Below are positions 5,556-14,500 of a stretch of DNA of 22,466 nucleotides, piece after piece (position 1 is the stretch's first letter; each line of letters opens with the position of its first letter). A program made the position numbers and the translations under genes. The notes beneath the pieces were generated by a model. The model was not told the origin of the DNA. It searched no databases and saw only the letters and a list, made by a program, of their open reading frames with translations. Source of the stretch: a virus; the IMG/VR virus record IMGVR_UViG_3300037244_000046, positions 1 through 22,466 of that record. One strand, 5' to 3'.

Positions 5556-7415
5556 ATGTCCTATCCATCCGTGATGGCGACGCCGTTCAATGACTCCGCC
5601 GGATACGCGCCATCCCATCTAAACGGCCGGACAGCGGACGAACGCGCCAAGGACGCGACGAAGTATCTTCAGGTTCTCGCCGAGCAACGGTTGCCCTGGG
5701 AGCCAGCCATCGACAACTTGATCGCCTATGTAAATCACGGTCGCAGATCGATACAGGACAAAGACTTGTGGCCCGGCCAGAACACCGGCATGGAGATTTA
5801 CGACGATACCGCGATGCTGGCCTGCTCGAAGCTGGTGGACGGGATGGTGGGGTATCTGTGCCCGCGCAACCAGGCGTGGTTCGCGTTGCAGCTGCCGGGC
5901 AAGTTGAACTTTCCGCGCACTTCCCGGATGCGGGCATGGTCAGGCAAGCGTGTCGATTCCTACCCAGAAGTCCAGCGCTGGCTGCAGGACTCGCAGGACG
6001 TGATGACCTCGGCTTTCAATCGGTCGAACTTCTACGATGTCAACACCGAGTTCATCCGCGACGGGGCCTCGGCGGGGACCGGCCATCTACTCGCCGAAGA
6101 GGATGTCCGGACGGCGACAATCATCATAACGGTTCCTCACTTTCGCGAGTGTTTCATTGCGGAAAACAGGTTCGGCCAGGTCGATACCAACTATCGCGTC
6201 TGGAAGTGGACACTGCGCCAGTTCGTGCAGAAGTTCGGCCTGGAGGCGATGAAGCGGGCGGACCCCAACTTCGAGCATAATTACGAGTCGAACATGCACT
6301 CCGAGCGCGAAGTCCTGCACGCCGTCTACCCGCGCAAGGATTACGATCCGCGGCGCATCGACGCCAAAGGGAAGCGGTGGGCATCCGATTGGGTTTACCG
6401 CAAGGGCGGAAAGATTCTCGGAAACGCGAGCGGGGACGGCGATCAAGGCGTATCGATGCTGGACGAGGGCGGGTACGACTCGATGCCCATTCTGAGCTGG
6501 AGGTGGAGAAAGAACTCAGACGAGGTTTACGGCCGGGGACCGGCGCACGACGCCTGGGTAGCGATTGCACTCGCGAACCAGATGGGGAGAACCAACCTCA
6601 TCACGGCCCAGAAAGCGGCCGAACCTCCTCTCGCGGCGTACTCGGACCAGCGCGGGCAGATTCAGCGCGGACCGAACGGCATTACATTCCTCGAAGCCAA
6701 CCGCGGAGCCCTGCGCGACCGGATGCCCCAGCCTCTCACGACGGGAGTCCAGAACCTTCCCTTCAACACCGAGTACCAGGAGCGGGTCGGGGCCATCATC
6801 AATGAGCACTTTCACGCCGACGTGTTTACCATGTTGAGCCAGATCGGGCAGCAGAAGGGCATGGGCCGCCCGGTCACAGAGCAGATTTTCGAGATGCAGA
6901 GCGAGAAGGCGGCGGTGCTAGGAACTCGCATCGGGAACCTGCAATCGGAGGCATTCGACCCTCTCATCGCCCGATTCTTCGACATCGAGGCCAGGGCTGG
7001 ACGCATCCCCGAACCCCCGCAAATTCTGCATGAAGCAGAGCATGAAGGCGTATCGGTCGAATATCTTGGGATGCTGGCCCAGGCCCAGACCAGGCTGAGT
7101 AAGGTACGGTCGATTCAGACTTCCGTTGCCCTTGCCCAGCAGGTCACGCAGTTCGATCCCCTGGCCATCCATGCCATCGACACGGACGAGATGATGCGCG
7201 AGATCATGGACGCCTCCGGAATGCCGGCCTCTTGTATGCGCCCGCCCAAGGAGATTGCCAAGATTCGCGAGATGGCGCAGAAGCAGCAGGAGCAGCAGCA
7301 GAGGATCGAGAATGCGCCCAAGATTGCCAAGGCAGCGTCCCTGGCAGGGAAAGCCGCAGAGCCCGATAGCCCGCTCAAGACCCTCATGGGCGGCGGAAAG
7401 GCGCCGGGAGAATGA
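5556..7415 (+). CDS. Portal protein (podovirus head-tail connector)
   Basis: The 619-residue protein lies where the portal belongs, after TerL and before scaffold and capsid, and its size fits podovirus connectors (about 500-720). The N-terminal part has the usual helical clamp start (L-A-E-Q-R-L-P-W-E-P-A-I-D-N-L), then C-S-K-L-V-D-G-M-V-G-Y-L. The middle has the Y-G-R-G-P-A-H-D-A region typical of head-tail connectors. The C-terminal part is helical, with a Lys/Gln/Glu stretch near residues 570-580 and a tail G-G-G-K-A-P-G-E. Twelve copies would form the ring at one head vertex, dock TerL during packaging and later the tail. GGAG stands five bases before the start codon. The last bases overlap the next gene by ATGA. 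Confidence 0.9.
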   Translation: MSYPSVMATPFNDSAGYAPSHLNGRTADERAKDATKYLQVLAEQRLPWEPAIDNLIAYVNHGRRSIQDKDLWPGQNTGMEIYDDTAMLACSKLVDGMVGYLCPRNQAWFALQLPGKLNFPRTSRMRAWSGKRVDSYPEVQRWLQDSQDVMTSAFNRSNFYDVNTEFIRDGASAGTGHLLAEEDVRTATIIITVPHFRECFIAENRFGQVDTNYRVWKWTLRQFVQKFGLEAMKRADPNFEHNYESNMHSEREVLHAVYPRKDYDPRRIDAKGKRWASDWVYRKGGKILGNASGDGDQGVSMLDEGGYDSMPILSWRWRKNSDEVYGRGPAHDAWVAIALANQMGRTNLITAQKAAEPPLAAYSDQRGQIQRGPNGITFLEANRGALRDRMPQPLTTGVQNLPFNTEYQERVGAIINEHFHADVFTMLSQIGQQKGMGRPVTEQIFEMQSEKAAVLGTRIGNLQSEAFDPLIARFFDIEARAGRIPEPPQILHEAEHEGVSVEYLGMLAQAQTRLSKVRSIQTSVALAQQVTQFDPLAIHAIDTDEMMREIMDASGMPASCMRPPKEIAKIREMAQKQQEQQQRIENAPKIAKAASLAGKAAEPDSPLKTLMGGGKAPGE

Positions 7416-7660
7416 TCGAGTATACCCCGGGAAACGCGGAGTTCGACCGCCGGGAACGGGAGCGATTGCAGCGCTATCGCAACGTATTCGGGTCGGCGGA
7501 GGGCCGTTTGGTGCTTGGAGATATTCTCGTCAGAAACCACTTCGGAGTTCCGATAAATAACGAAGTGGAGCGGATTGAGTATAATGTGGGCATTGAAATT
7601 GCCCGCACGAGTGGTATGATGGGCGCAATCGACAAGCAGTTGGGAATCGAGGAGGATTGA
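7412..7660 (+). CDS. Bbp19-like small phage protein (82 aa)
   Basis: This short protein overlaps the portal stop (ATGA). It has the pattern of the Bbp19 domain known from phage BPP-1: a basic helix D-R-R-E-R-E-R-L-Q-R-Y, then V-F-G-S-A-E-G-R-L-V-L-G-D-I-L-V-R-N-H-F, then a second helix (V-E-R-I-E-Y-N-V-G-I-E-I-A-R). The V/F-x-T/S-x-E-G-R-x-V-L-x-D-L core is the recognisable part. Its role is not established as far as I know; genes of this type sit between portal and capsid genes, so a head assembly or minor virion role is likely. The purine-rich end (GAGGAGG) also serves as ribosome site for the next gene. Confidence 0.7.
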   Translation: MIEYTPGNAEFDRRERERLQRYRNVFGSAEGRLVLGDILVRNHFGVPINNEVERIEYNVGIEIARTSGMMGAIDKQLGIEED

Positions 7661-7661
7661 A

Positions 7662-8051
7662 ATGGCAGTACCGACAGCGCCGAATTATGGAAATGTTATG
7701 TGGCCTGGATCTGGCGGGCTAAGAGTTCCACAGGAAGCTGGAGGCGTCACTCTTGACGTTATCAGTCTGGTAACAATTGCCCTCGGAGCCATCGGTGTTG
7801 CAACGGCCGTCAACCTCACTCCCGCGCAGTCAAATGCCTCCGAGATCATCGTAACTGCCAGCGGAGCATTCGCCGTCACGCTCAACCTTCCTGCGGCATT
7901 CCCCGGAAGCCATTACATCCTGTACAACAATACCGCCAACAATGTCATTTTGAAGGTGACGGGGCAGACCGGCGTTACGGTTGCAACCGGCAAGCGGGCT
8001 ATATTGGTCTGCGAATCGACCGACGTTGCGCGCGTGACGGCGGACACGTAA
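7662..8051 (+). CDS. Beta-rich probable virion protein (129 aa)
   Basis: The ATG is placed by GAGGAGG eight bases upstream and lies one base beyond the previous stop. The protein is small, aliphatic and Thr/Asn-rich. After a Gly/Pro-rich start it reads I-I-V-T-A-S-G-A-F-A-V-T-L-N-L-P, then Y-I-L-Y-N-N-T-A-N-N-V-I-L-K-V-T-G and ends V-A-R-V-T-A-D-T. Such repeats of short strands with N-N or G turns suggest a beta-sandwich decoration or adaptor. The segment T-L-D-V-I-S-L-V-T-I-A-L-G-A-I-G is hydrophobic but looks like strands, not a membrane helix. I know no named family. Its place between Bbp19-like and scaffold genes supports a head role. Confidence 0.6.
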   Translation: MAVPTAPNYGNVMWPGSGGLRVPQEAGGVTLDVISLVTIALGAIGVATAVNLTPAQSNASEIIVTASGAFAVTLNLPAAFPGSHYILYNNTANNVILKVTGQTGVTVATGKRAILVCESTDVARVTADT

Positions 8052-8070
8052 AGTTTCGAAGGAGCAGTAA

Positions 8071-8787
8071 ATGGCAGAAGTTTTAGAGCAACCGGTTACA
8101 GACTCCCTTGGATGGAGAGCCGGGCTACCCGACGACCTCAAGACGAACGAGACGTTTACGCCGTACAAGACAGTGGGCGACTTTGCAAAGGCCCACATCG
8201 AGACGGCGACCAAACTCAAAGACGTTGAGGGGAAGCTGGGGAACTCGATTCCCAAACTTAAAGAGAATGCCACTCCGGAAGAGCGCAATCAGTTTTATAC
8301 CTCACTCGGCCGGCCCGAAAAGCCGGACGGCTATGGACTAACCAAAGACAGCAAGAACGCCCCGGAATGGGACAAGTATTGGGAGAACGCGCTCTTCGAG
8401 AACGGCGTTTCCTCGACCACCGCCCAGGGGCTCAAGAAGGCTTTGGATGTCCAGATGACGCAGTTGGTCGAGCGGCACAACGCCAAGATTCTCGAAGAGA
8501 ATACCAAGGCGACCGCGACCCTCAAAACCGAGTTGGGCGACAAATACGATGCGAGCGTGGAGCTCGTGTCGCGGCTATGGAAGCAATGGGGAAAAACGGA
8601 AGTTGACTTCGATAAGGCATTCGCTACCGAATCGTCCGCCAACCGAGTGATAATGATGCGTTTCCTGTTGAATGTGGCCGCGAAAACCGGAGAAGATGAG
8701 TCCTTGCGTGGGACAGGGCAAAGAACTGCGGCCCCGGCAGGCGGATACGATTTGAGCGTATTCAAGCTGCCCCCAGCGAGAACCTAG
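8071..8787 (+). CDS. Capsid assembly scaffold protein
   Basis: A 238-residue, highly charged, mostly helical protein directly before the major capsid gene. It has the marks of podovirus scaffolds: an early L-P-D-D-L-K segment (residues 20-25), Y-K-T-V-G-D-F-A-K-A-H-I, then G-R-P-E-K-P-D-G-Y-G-L around 80-90, a long helical middle rich in Glu/Lys/Thr, and a flexible Gly/Pro-rich end. Scaffolds form an inner core that guides capsid protein into a closed shell and then leave. A strong GAAGGAG ribosome site is upstream. No protease is visible in the head block, so exit without cleavage, as in T7 and P22, is the simpler idea. Confidence 0.85.
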   Translation: MAEVLEQPVTDSLGWRAGLPDDLKTNETFTPYKTVGDFAKAHIETATKLKDVEGKLGNSIPKLKENATPEERNQFYTSLGRPEKPDGYGLTKDSKNAPEWDKYWENALFENGVSSTTAQGLKKALDVQMTQLVERHNAKILEENTKATATLKTELGDKYDASVELVSRLWKQWGKTEVDFDKAFATESSANRVIMMRFLLNVAAKTGEDESLRGTGQRTAAPAGGYDLSVFKLPPART

Positions 8788-8812
8788 CGCTCTCCAACAG
8801 GAGAAACCCGTC

Positions 8813-9868
8813 ATGGCAACAGACCAGTCTCAACTCGGATACTCGACGCTCTCAGACGTGATTGGAAGTTATTCGTCTTCAGATGCCCGAGCGATGTTCG
8901 TCAAACCTGCCAAGGTTCTCGCCCGCGCTTGCCCGCTGCTCGAATTCTTGCCGTTCATCCCCGCCAACAACATGCTTTTCAACGTCGCACGGCGCACCGA
9001 CCAGATCGATACCCCTTCAACACGCCGTTTCAATGAGGCGGCTGCGGTATCTTCATCGAAGAATACCAACATCACCGACGACATTGCCATGTGGGAAAAT
9101 TGGAGCGTTGAAGATTCGGCGTTTGCCGATATTCAACCCGACCCTGCTGCGTATATGTCGGACCAGATCGACAACAAGGTCGAAGGATTCAAGCAGAAAC
9201 TTGAAGCCTCGTTGTTTTACGGGTCTCCGGCTACCGATGTCGGCGGAATCAGAGGGCTGGCAACGCGAATCAACAACCTCGAATCCCTTCCTAACGGTGA
9301 CGGTCAGTGGCCCGCCAATGCTTACAATGGTGGACTCGCAACCGGAAACGCTACAAGTATCTGGGCGCTTGAGCTCGGGAAAAACAAAGTGCAAGGGATC
9401 TACCCCGCGGGCAGCCCAGGGGGGCTCGAAATCAACACTCTCGGGAAAATGCCGTGGACAATGGCCACCGGCCTGAGCGGCATTCTTGGGCAATCCAGGG
9501 CGATGATGGCGTATGTTACTCAGGTGAAATGGAGTCTTGGGATTCAGATTGTCGATGAGCGCTGCGCCCAGCGTATCGCCAACGTGAATCCTGTTGCGCT
9601 GGCGGCGGGTGGCTTCGATGAGAACCTTCTCATCCAAGCGCTTGGAAATCTGCCCTCTGCCGGAAATGCTCCCGGCACGGTAATTCTGTGCAGCCGCGCC
9701 GTCCTGAATGAAATGAACATCCGTGCTGTGTCGCAGAAGATCAACGCTTACTACACACAGAACATGGAGACCGGAGAAATCTGGGGATCGCGGCGCATTA
9801 CCCGCTTCCAGGGAATCCAGGTTGTCATGGCGGAAAAGATTTCCAATGCGGAAACCATCATCGCCTAA
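8813..9868 (+). CDS. Major capsid protein (Bbp17-like, HK97 fold expected)
   Basis: The 351-residue protein follows the scaffold and precedes a cement-type protein. It matches the major capsid proteins of BPP-1-type podoviruses in order: L-A-R-A-C-P-L-L-E-F-L-P-F near residue 40, an extended arm (N-V-A-R-R-T-D), W-S-V-E-D-S-A-F-A-D-I, then K-L-E-A-S-L-F-Y-G-S-P (130-140), G-I-R-G-L-A-T-R-I-N-N, a central glycine-rich region, and T-R-F-Q-G-I-Q-V near the end. Several hundred copies would form the icosahedral shell. AGGAG precedes the ATG. Length is normal, and no long insertion or internal stop was seen. Confidence 0.88.
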   Translation: MATDQSQLGYSTLSDVIGSYSSSDARAMFVKPAKVLARACPLLEFLPFIPANNMLFNVARRTDQIDTPSTRRFNEAAAVSSSKNTNITDDIAMWENWSVEDSAFADIQPDPAAYMSDQIDNKVEGFKQKLEASLFYGSPATDVGGIRGLATRINNLESLPNGDGQWPANAYNGGLATGNATSIWALELGKNKVQGIYPAGSPGGLEINTLGKMPWTMATGLSGILGQSRAMMAYVTQVKWSLGIQIVDERCAQRIANVNPVALAAGGFDENLLIQALGNLPSAGNAPGTVILCSRAVLNEMNIRAVSQKINAYYTQNMETGEIWGSRRITRFQGIQVVMAEKISNAETIIA

Positions 9869-9880
9869 AAGGAGCCGATC

Positions 9881-10402
9881 ATGCTGACAGATGCGATGCA
9901 GTATTTTCACGGAACAGGGGCAGCAGCTTTTGGCCCTGTGACGAACACCGCTGGAGTTCTCGGCGACGCGCTGTGTGCCGCCGGGAGCCAGTATAGCAAC
10001 TTGGAAATCGACTTTGGAGCACCGAGCACAGGAAGCGCTTTCCCCTACATTACGGCGTTCCCGTCCCTTGCCGAGAAGGGCTACACGACTCCGCCCGAAG
10101 TGGTTGGCGACGGCGGAATACCGTTCGGCGTCCACATCGTTGTAGGCTCAGCGTTCAACACGCTGACCAGCATCCTGTTCAATGTGGTGAGTGCGGCTAC
10201 CACGGCGGCTACCACTCCGATCATTGCAGCGAGGTCTCTGACTTTGGCGCAACTCGCAGTTGTCGGCGCTCACTACTGGATTCCGGTTCCGCCCGTCGCC
10301 GTGCTTGAATTTCTGCGCTGGGATGCTGTGCTGACGGGATCGGACCCAACCCTCGGAACCATCTACTCATGGTGGGGACCGAAGACTGGAGCTGAACAGT
10401 GA
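9881..10402 (+). CDS. Bbp16-like capsid cement/decoration protein (173 aa)
   Basis: Immediately after the major capsid gene, with AAGGAG seven bases before ATG. The start M-L-T-D-A-M-Q-Y-F, the strand-rich middle (I-P-F-G-V-H-I-V-V-G-S-A-F), and the ending W-I-P-V-P-P...F-L-R-W-D-A-V-L-T-G-S-D-P-T-L-G-T-I fit the Bbp16 family, which in BPP-1 forms jelly-roll cement on the capsid. The closing pattern L-R-x-x-x-x-x-T-G-x-x-P-T-x-G is the most telling. Copy number should be close to that of the capsid protein, consistent with strong translation signals. Its stop overlaps the next start as GTGA. Confidence 0.72.
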   Translation: MLTDAMQYFHGTGAAAFGPVTNTAGVLGDALCAAGSQYSNLEIDFGAPSTGSAFPYITAFPSLAEKGYTTPPEVVGDGGIPFGVHIVVGSAFNTLTSILFNVVSAATTAATTPIIAARSLTLAQLAVVGAHYWIPVPPVAVLEFLRWDAVLTGSDPTLGTIYSWWGPKTGAEQ

Positions 10403-10731
10403 GGACCGTTGTAGCCAAATGCCTGGCTTTTGCATGGGATAGCGTTGAGTGCAAAGGCTATGAGCCGAACCGAGGCCCATTGCCCGATGGCTGTTATGAG
10501 ATCGACGCCGACAGCCAACTATCCACCCTCACCACCATCAGAGGGCTGTGGCTTTTCCAGTATCCAGGCCATGAGGGCAAGGCTACAGAGAAACCTAAGT
10601 TGGTGGTTTCTCAAGCCGTTGCGCAAACTACAGAAAGGCCCAAGCGGACCATGAGCGATGCGCTCAAGAAGAAGATGGCTGCCGGGCGCGCGGCGCGCAA
10701 GGCGGCCAGGGAAGCCTCAGTAGCAGCTTAG
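10399..10731 (+). CDS. Small protein with basic Ala/Lys-rich C-terminal tail (110 aa, GTG start)
   Basis: The frame begins at a GTG overlapping the cement gene stop (GTGA). No separate ribosome site is evident, so translational coupling is likely. Residues 1-60 form a small domain with three cysteines (C8, C18, C32) and strands L-W-L-F-Q-Y. Residues 62-80 look flexible. Residues 81-105 are strongly basic: P-K-R-T-M-S-D-A-L-K-K-K-M-A-A-G-R-A-A-R-K. The pattern R-x-M-S-x-A-x-K-x-x-M-A-A occurs in small phage and bacterial proteins thought to touch nucleic acid, but I cannot assign a function. It is the last gene before the terminator that closes the head block. Confidence 0.6.
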   Translation: MRTVVAKCLAFAWDSVECKGYEPNRGPLPDGCYEIDADSQLSTLTTIRGLWLFQYPGHEGKATEKPKLVVSQAVAQTTERPKRTMSDALKKKMAAGRAARKAAREASVAA

Positions 10732-10749
10732 TTCGGTTGCCATTTACCA

Positions 10750-10785
10750 GGGAGGCGCAGGCCACAAGCCTTCGTCTCCCTTTTT
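10750..10785 (+). terminator. Rho-independent terminator after the head genes
   Basis: GGGAGGCG (10750-10757) pairs with CGTCTCCC (10773-10780), with one G-U pair. Inside, AGGC (10759-10762) pairs with GCCT (10768-10771) around the loop CACAA. Only C10758/T10772 is mismatched. TTTTT follows at 10781-10785. This gives a 12-pair stem with U-tract, separating the capsid genes from the tail genes. Confidence 0.85.
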
Positions 10786-10788
10786 GTT

Positions 10789-10800
10789 GGAGGTTCCTTG
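10789..10800 (+). promoter_or_regulatory. Shine-Dalgarno that sets a TTG start for the tail tube gene
   Basis: GGAGG (10789-10793) is four bases before TTG (10798-10800). The next in-frame ATG (10828) would cut off the conserved N-terminus, so TTG is the best start. The site begins four bases after the terminator U-tract. Confidence 0.7.
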
Positions 10801-11523
10801 AACTATTCAAGTGTCGCCATCGCGAACATGGCCCTGCAGAGAATCGGGGCCCGCGGTACGATTGCGTCTCTGACAGAAAATTCCCCCAATGCGATCAAGG
10901 TAAATGTTTGCTGGGACATGATTTTTCAGGAGGTTCTTTCAGAAAGGGACTGGAAGTTTGCCAAGACTCGCGTGCAGTTGCAGCAGAACGCCAACTCGCC
11001 TATCGGCGGATACAAGTACGCCTATGCGCTCCCGACCGATTTCCTTCGCTTGAGCCGTGTACGAGAGAAACGGGAAGAGCATCGCATCGCGGATGCAACT
11101 CTCTGGGGATGGGGCGGCCATCACAACCGCGATTACCCCGTGTGGCCGCGCGAGGTTGAGCCGTATGTCACCGAGACGGTTCAGAACGGCGCCACTGGCA
11201 CTTACACAACCAATCTCCTGAGTAACTATCCCGGCTGCAACACCTACGCTAACGTCTGCCCAATTACCATCGCGTACATCCGTCTCATCACCGACATGAC
11301 GCAACTTCTGCCAGGCTTTGTGAATGCGCTGGCGTACCGGCTGGCGGGCGAGTTGGCGATTCCAATCGCAGAAGACACGGCTAAGGCACAGAGCATGATG
11401 GGCATGTACCTTCAGACGCTCAACTCCGCGCAGGCGCAGCAGGAGTGCGATGACTATGTGGCGGACGAGGCTGGCTCGAGTTCGTGGGTCGATGCGGGCC
11501 GGTATGGGCGGGGGTATAGATGA
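10798..11523 (+). CDS. Tail tubular protein A-like (head-tail adaptor, T7 gp11 type)
   Basis: A 241-residue protein with the family's clear N-terminus: A-N-M-A-L-Q-R-I-G, then I-A-S-L-T-E-N-S-P-N-A-I-K-V, and L-S-E-R-D-W-K-F-A-K-T-R-V-Q-L at about 46-60, which is the well-kept p-W-x-F-A region. Further on come Y-A-Y-A-L-P-T-D-F-L-R-L and I-T-D-M-T-Q-L-L-P-G-F-V-N-A-L-A-Y-R-L-A. In T7, gp11 forms the dodecameric ring below the portal. Start is TTG with a good ribosome site. It is the first gene after the terminator, so tail transcripts need read-through or a separate promoter; none is visible in the 66-base gap. Stop overlaps the next ATG. Confidence 0.83.
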   Translation: MNYSSVAIANMALQRIGARGTIASLTENSPNAIKVNVCWDMIFQEVLSERDWKFAKTRVQLQQNANSPIGGYKYAYALPTDFLRLSRVREKREEHRIADATLWGWGGHHNRDYPVWPREVEPYVTETVQNGATGTYTTNLLSNYPGCNTYANVCPITIAYIRLITDMTQLLPGFVNALAYRLAGELAIPIAEDTAKAQSMMGMYLQTLNSAQAQQECDDYVADEAGSSSWVDAGRYGRGYR

Positions 11524-14500
11524 GCCGCGCCAATGTCCTCATCAATAACTTCAACACGGGCGAGGTCAGCCCTTTAATCGAATCCAGATCGGACCTGGCT
11601 AAGTACGCCGCGGCCTGCACAACTCTTGAGAACGCCGTCCCGCTGGTCGAGGGTGGGGCCAAGAAGATGCCAGGCACGATCTTTGCGGGCATCGCAGCCA
11701 ACGGCGGCCCGCTGGGAACTCCGGCATCGGGCAAATCGCGACTGGTCCCTTTCGAGTTTTCTACCAACCAGACGGCAATCCTTGAATTCTACGCAATGGG
11801 AGTGCGGATCTGGGTCAACGGCGGCCTAGTGGTTAGCGGACCAGCCGGCCTGATCGACTGGACTCCAGGAACAACATACGCGGCGCTCGCCCAGGTAGTT
11901 CTGGGCTCCAACGTGAGCCTAGATCCATCCTATCCGCTGCCAGCCACCACCTATCTCATCGTTCAAGCCCCCTACGCAGAAGGATCTTTGTCCAGCATTA
12001 TCATTAACCTCGGCGTGAATACGATAGACACGCTGGCAGTGACGAAAACAGGCAGCGTCCCAAACCAGGGAATCCAGATTCTGCTCGCCAACGCGACCTC
12101 CGCAAAGAACTCGTCTGCTGCAATTCAAGCGGCAATTCAGGCGCTCGGCTATTTGAACTCGCCTTCTTCTAATTATGTAAACCTTGTCTCATGGCAGGCT
12201 TACTGGAATCCAGCCGCGACTCCCCCTATCAGTTCAGCTACAATCTCGCAGGCGATGGGCGGAGTGACGGGAATCTACCAGAGCACAGGAGCGGGCAACG
12301 TGGGAAACTTCCCGCCGCTCTCTCCATCAAACTGGACCGCCGTGGTTCCGAATGTTCCAATCGTCATCGCTACTCCCTATGCCGAGGCCGATGTGTTTGA
12401 TCTCGATGTCTCGACACAGAGCGCAGACGTGCTGTACATTACCCACTCGTCTTATCCGGCCGCATCATTAAGTCGCTATTCCGACACCACCTGGGTCTAC
12501 CAGCCGCTCGCTCTCTACGGCACAACCGATGTGGTCAAGACAGGCTACAGTGCTTTAGGACAGGCCATCAGCGCTATCTCGGTAGCGAATCCAGCGGTCG
12601 TCACGGTGGCGAGTATCAACCAGCCGTTCAACGATGGAGGCCGAATTTACATCAACGAGTGCTCCGGCATGGTGGAGTTGAACGAAGGCCAGTTCATCGT
12701 CTCCGGCATGGGTGGAAGCTCTGGCGCATGGACGTTCAACCTGCTACCTCTCGGGGCCGCGGGGGGAGGGCCGGCGGGCAGTGTCAGCGGTCCAAACGGG
12801 CCGCACTATTATGCCTCCAATCCAACTGGGGTGTATGCAGCCAGCGGAGGCAGCGGAACGGGCCTGACGATAGGAGTCAACGGGGCGGCTCCTACCGGGC
12901 TGAATGGCTACACTATAGCGTCAATCTATGTCGATGCGCCGGGGTCTGGATACAACGTGGGAGACTCGGTGTATTTTACGGTCCAGGCGTCCAATATCGG
13001 GACTCAGATCACATCGATTGTTGGCAGCGCTGCTATAAATTCAACGGGATTTCTCGCCTATACGGGTGGCGGATTTGCTGTGGCGATTCCAAGTCTGTTT
13101 GCAGGGTTGGGGAATTATCCGGCCTGTGCGACGCTCTACCAGGAGCGCTTCGTTCTTGCCGGAGCCTTGAATACTCCAACGCAGATGAACGGCAGCGTCC
13201 AGGATGATTATCCCGACTTCATCTGCGATCCGAACGAAAACGACTACGCCATCCAATTTACTTTGGTCTCGCAGCAGGTCAACCAGATTAGATGGATGAT
13301 AGGAACTCCTACAGCTTTGATGCTGGGGACTTCCGGCGGCGTCTGGGCAATGTTCACCACCGATGGAAGCTCGCTCTCGCAGGTAGACGTTTCAGCGGCG
13401 CTTCAAACGACCATCGGCACAGGCAACGTGGCGCCGCAACTTGTGAATGCGGATGTGATCTGGGTTACAAGATCGGCAAAGCGGGTTCGGTTGCTTCTGT
13501 TCAACTTTGCGACGAACCAGTGGGACGGTCCCGACCTCACTCGGCTGAACAAGGACATCACCATTGGCGCAACGGAGGCTCTGTCGGGAATCGTCCAGAC
13601 CTCATTCCAGAGCGAACCTTACCCAATATTCTGGGCGGTGAGAGCCGATGGTCAGCTGCTTGGATTGACTTATGAGCGCTCCGAGGAAGTTTTCGCATGG
13701 TTCCGCGTAGTGACCGATGGGATGATTGAATCTGTAGCCTGCGTTAGCGAAGACAACGCCGAAGACCAGGTATGGATTTCCGTTCTCAGGACTGTGAATG
13801 GGGTTGAGCAGCGGTACATCGAATCCTTCGCTCCGCAGGACTTGTTTCATCAACTCTCAAATGCGTTCTTCGTTCACTGTGGCTTGCAGTTCCAAGGGGT
13901 TGGGCCGTTCGCTATAACTGGGATTTCTCAAGCCAACCCGGCTGTGGTGACGGCGCCAGGGCATACTCTTCAAAATGGAATGTCGGTTGGGATTGCGGAT
14001 GTCCTGGGAATGACCCAAGCCAATACCAATCCACTGACCGCATGGACCGTGGCCGGGGTGATCGGAAACACATTTCAACTTCAAGGCATCGACTCGACCG
14101 CATGGGGAGCGTACACGTCCGGCGGGACAGTCGAGCAGGTAACGAATCAAGTGACGGGGATGGAGTATCTGCAAGGCGAAACGGTGGTGGCAGTCGGAGA
14201 CGAGCAGCAGATTTTCTCAGGTCCGGTCCCGGCCGGCGGAACGGTTGTCTTTCCGTCCTACGCCAATGCTGTAACCATCGGCCTTTCCTACACCACCACG
14301 ATTCAGCCCATGAATCCTGTTATCGGGAGTGCGCAGGCGACATCGAAGGGCAAGAAGCAGAAGTTCTCCCGCGCTACACTCTCACTCTACGAATCGATTG
14401 GCGGGCAGGTGGGAATGGACTCCGCGCATCTCTACGACATCGAGTACGGAGAGAGTTCGATTGGCGATCCTACAGCCATGTTCACCGGCAACATCACACG

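Noticed and set aside
9053-10135. Long minus-strand frame (360 codons) opposite the capsid and cement genes
   Set aside because: It spans two genes with strong ribosome sites and family matches on the plus strand, and its own translation looks random.
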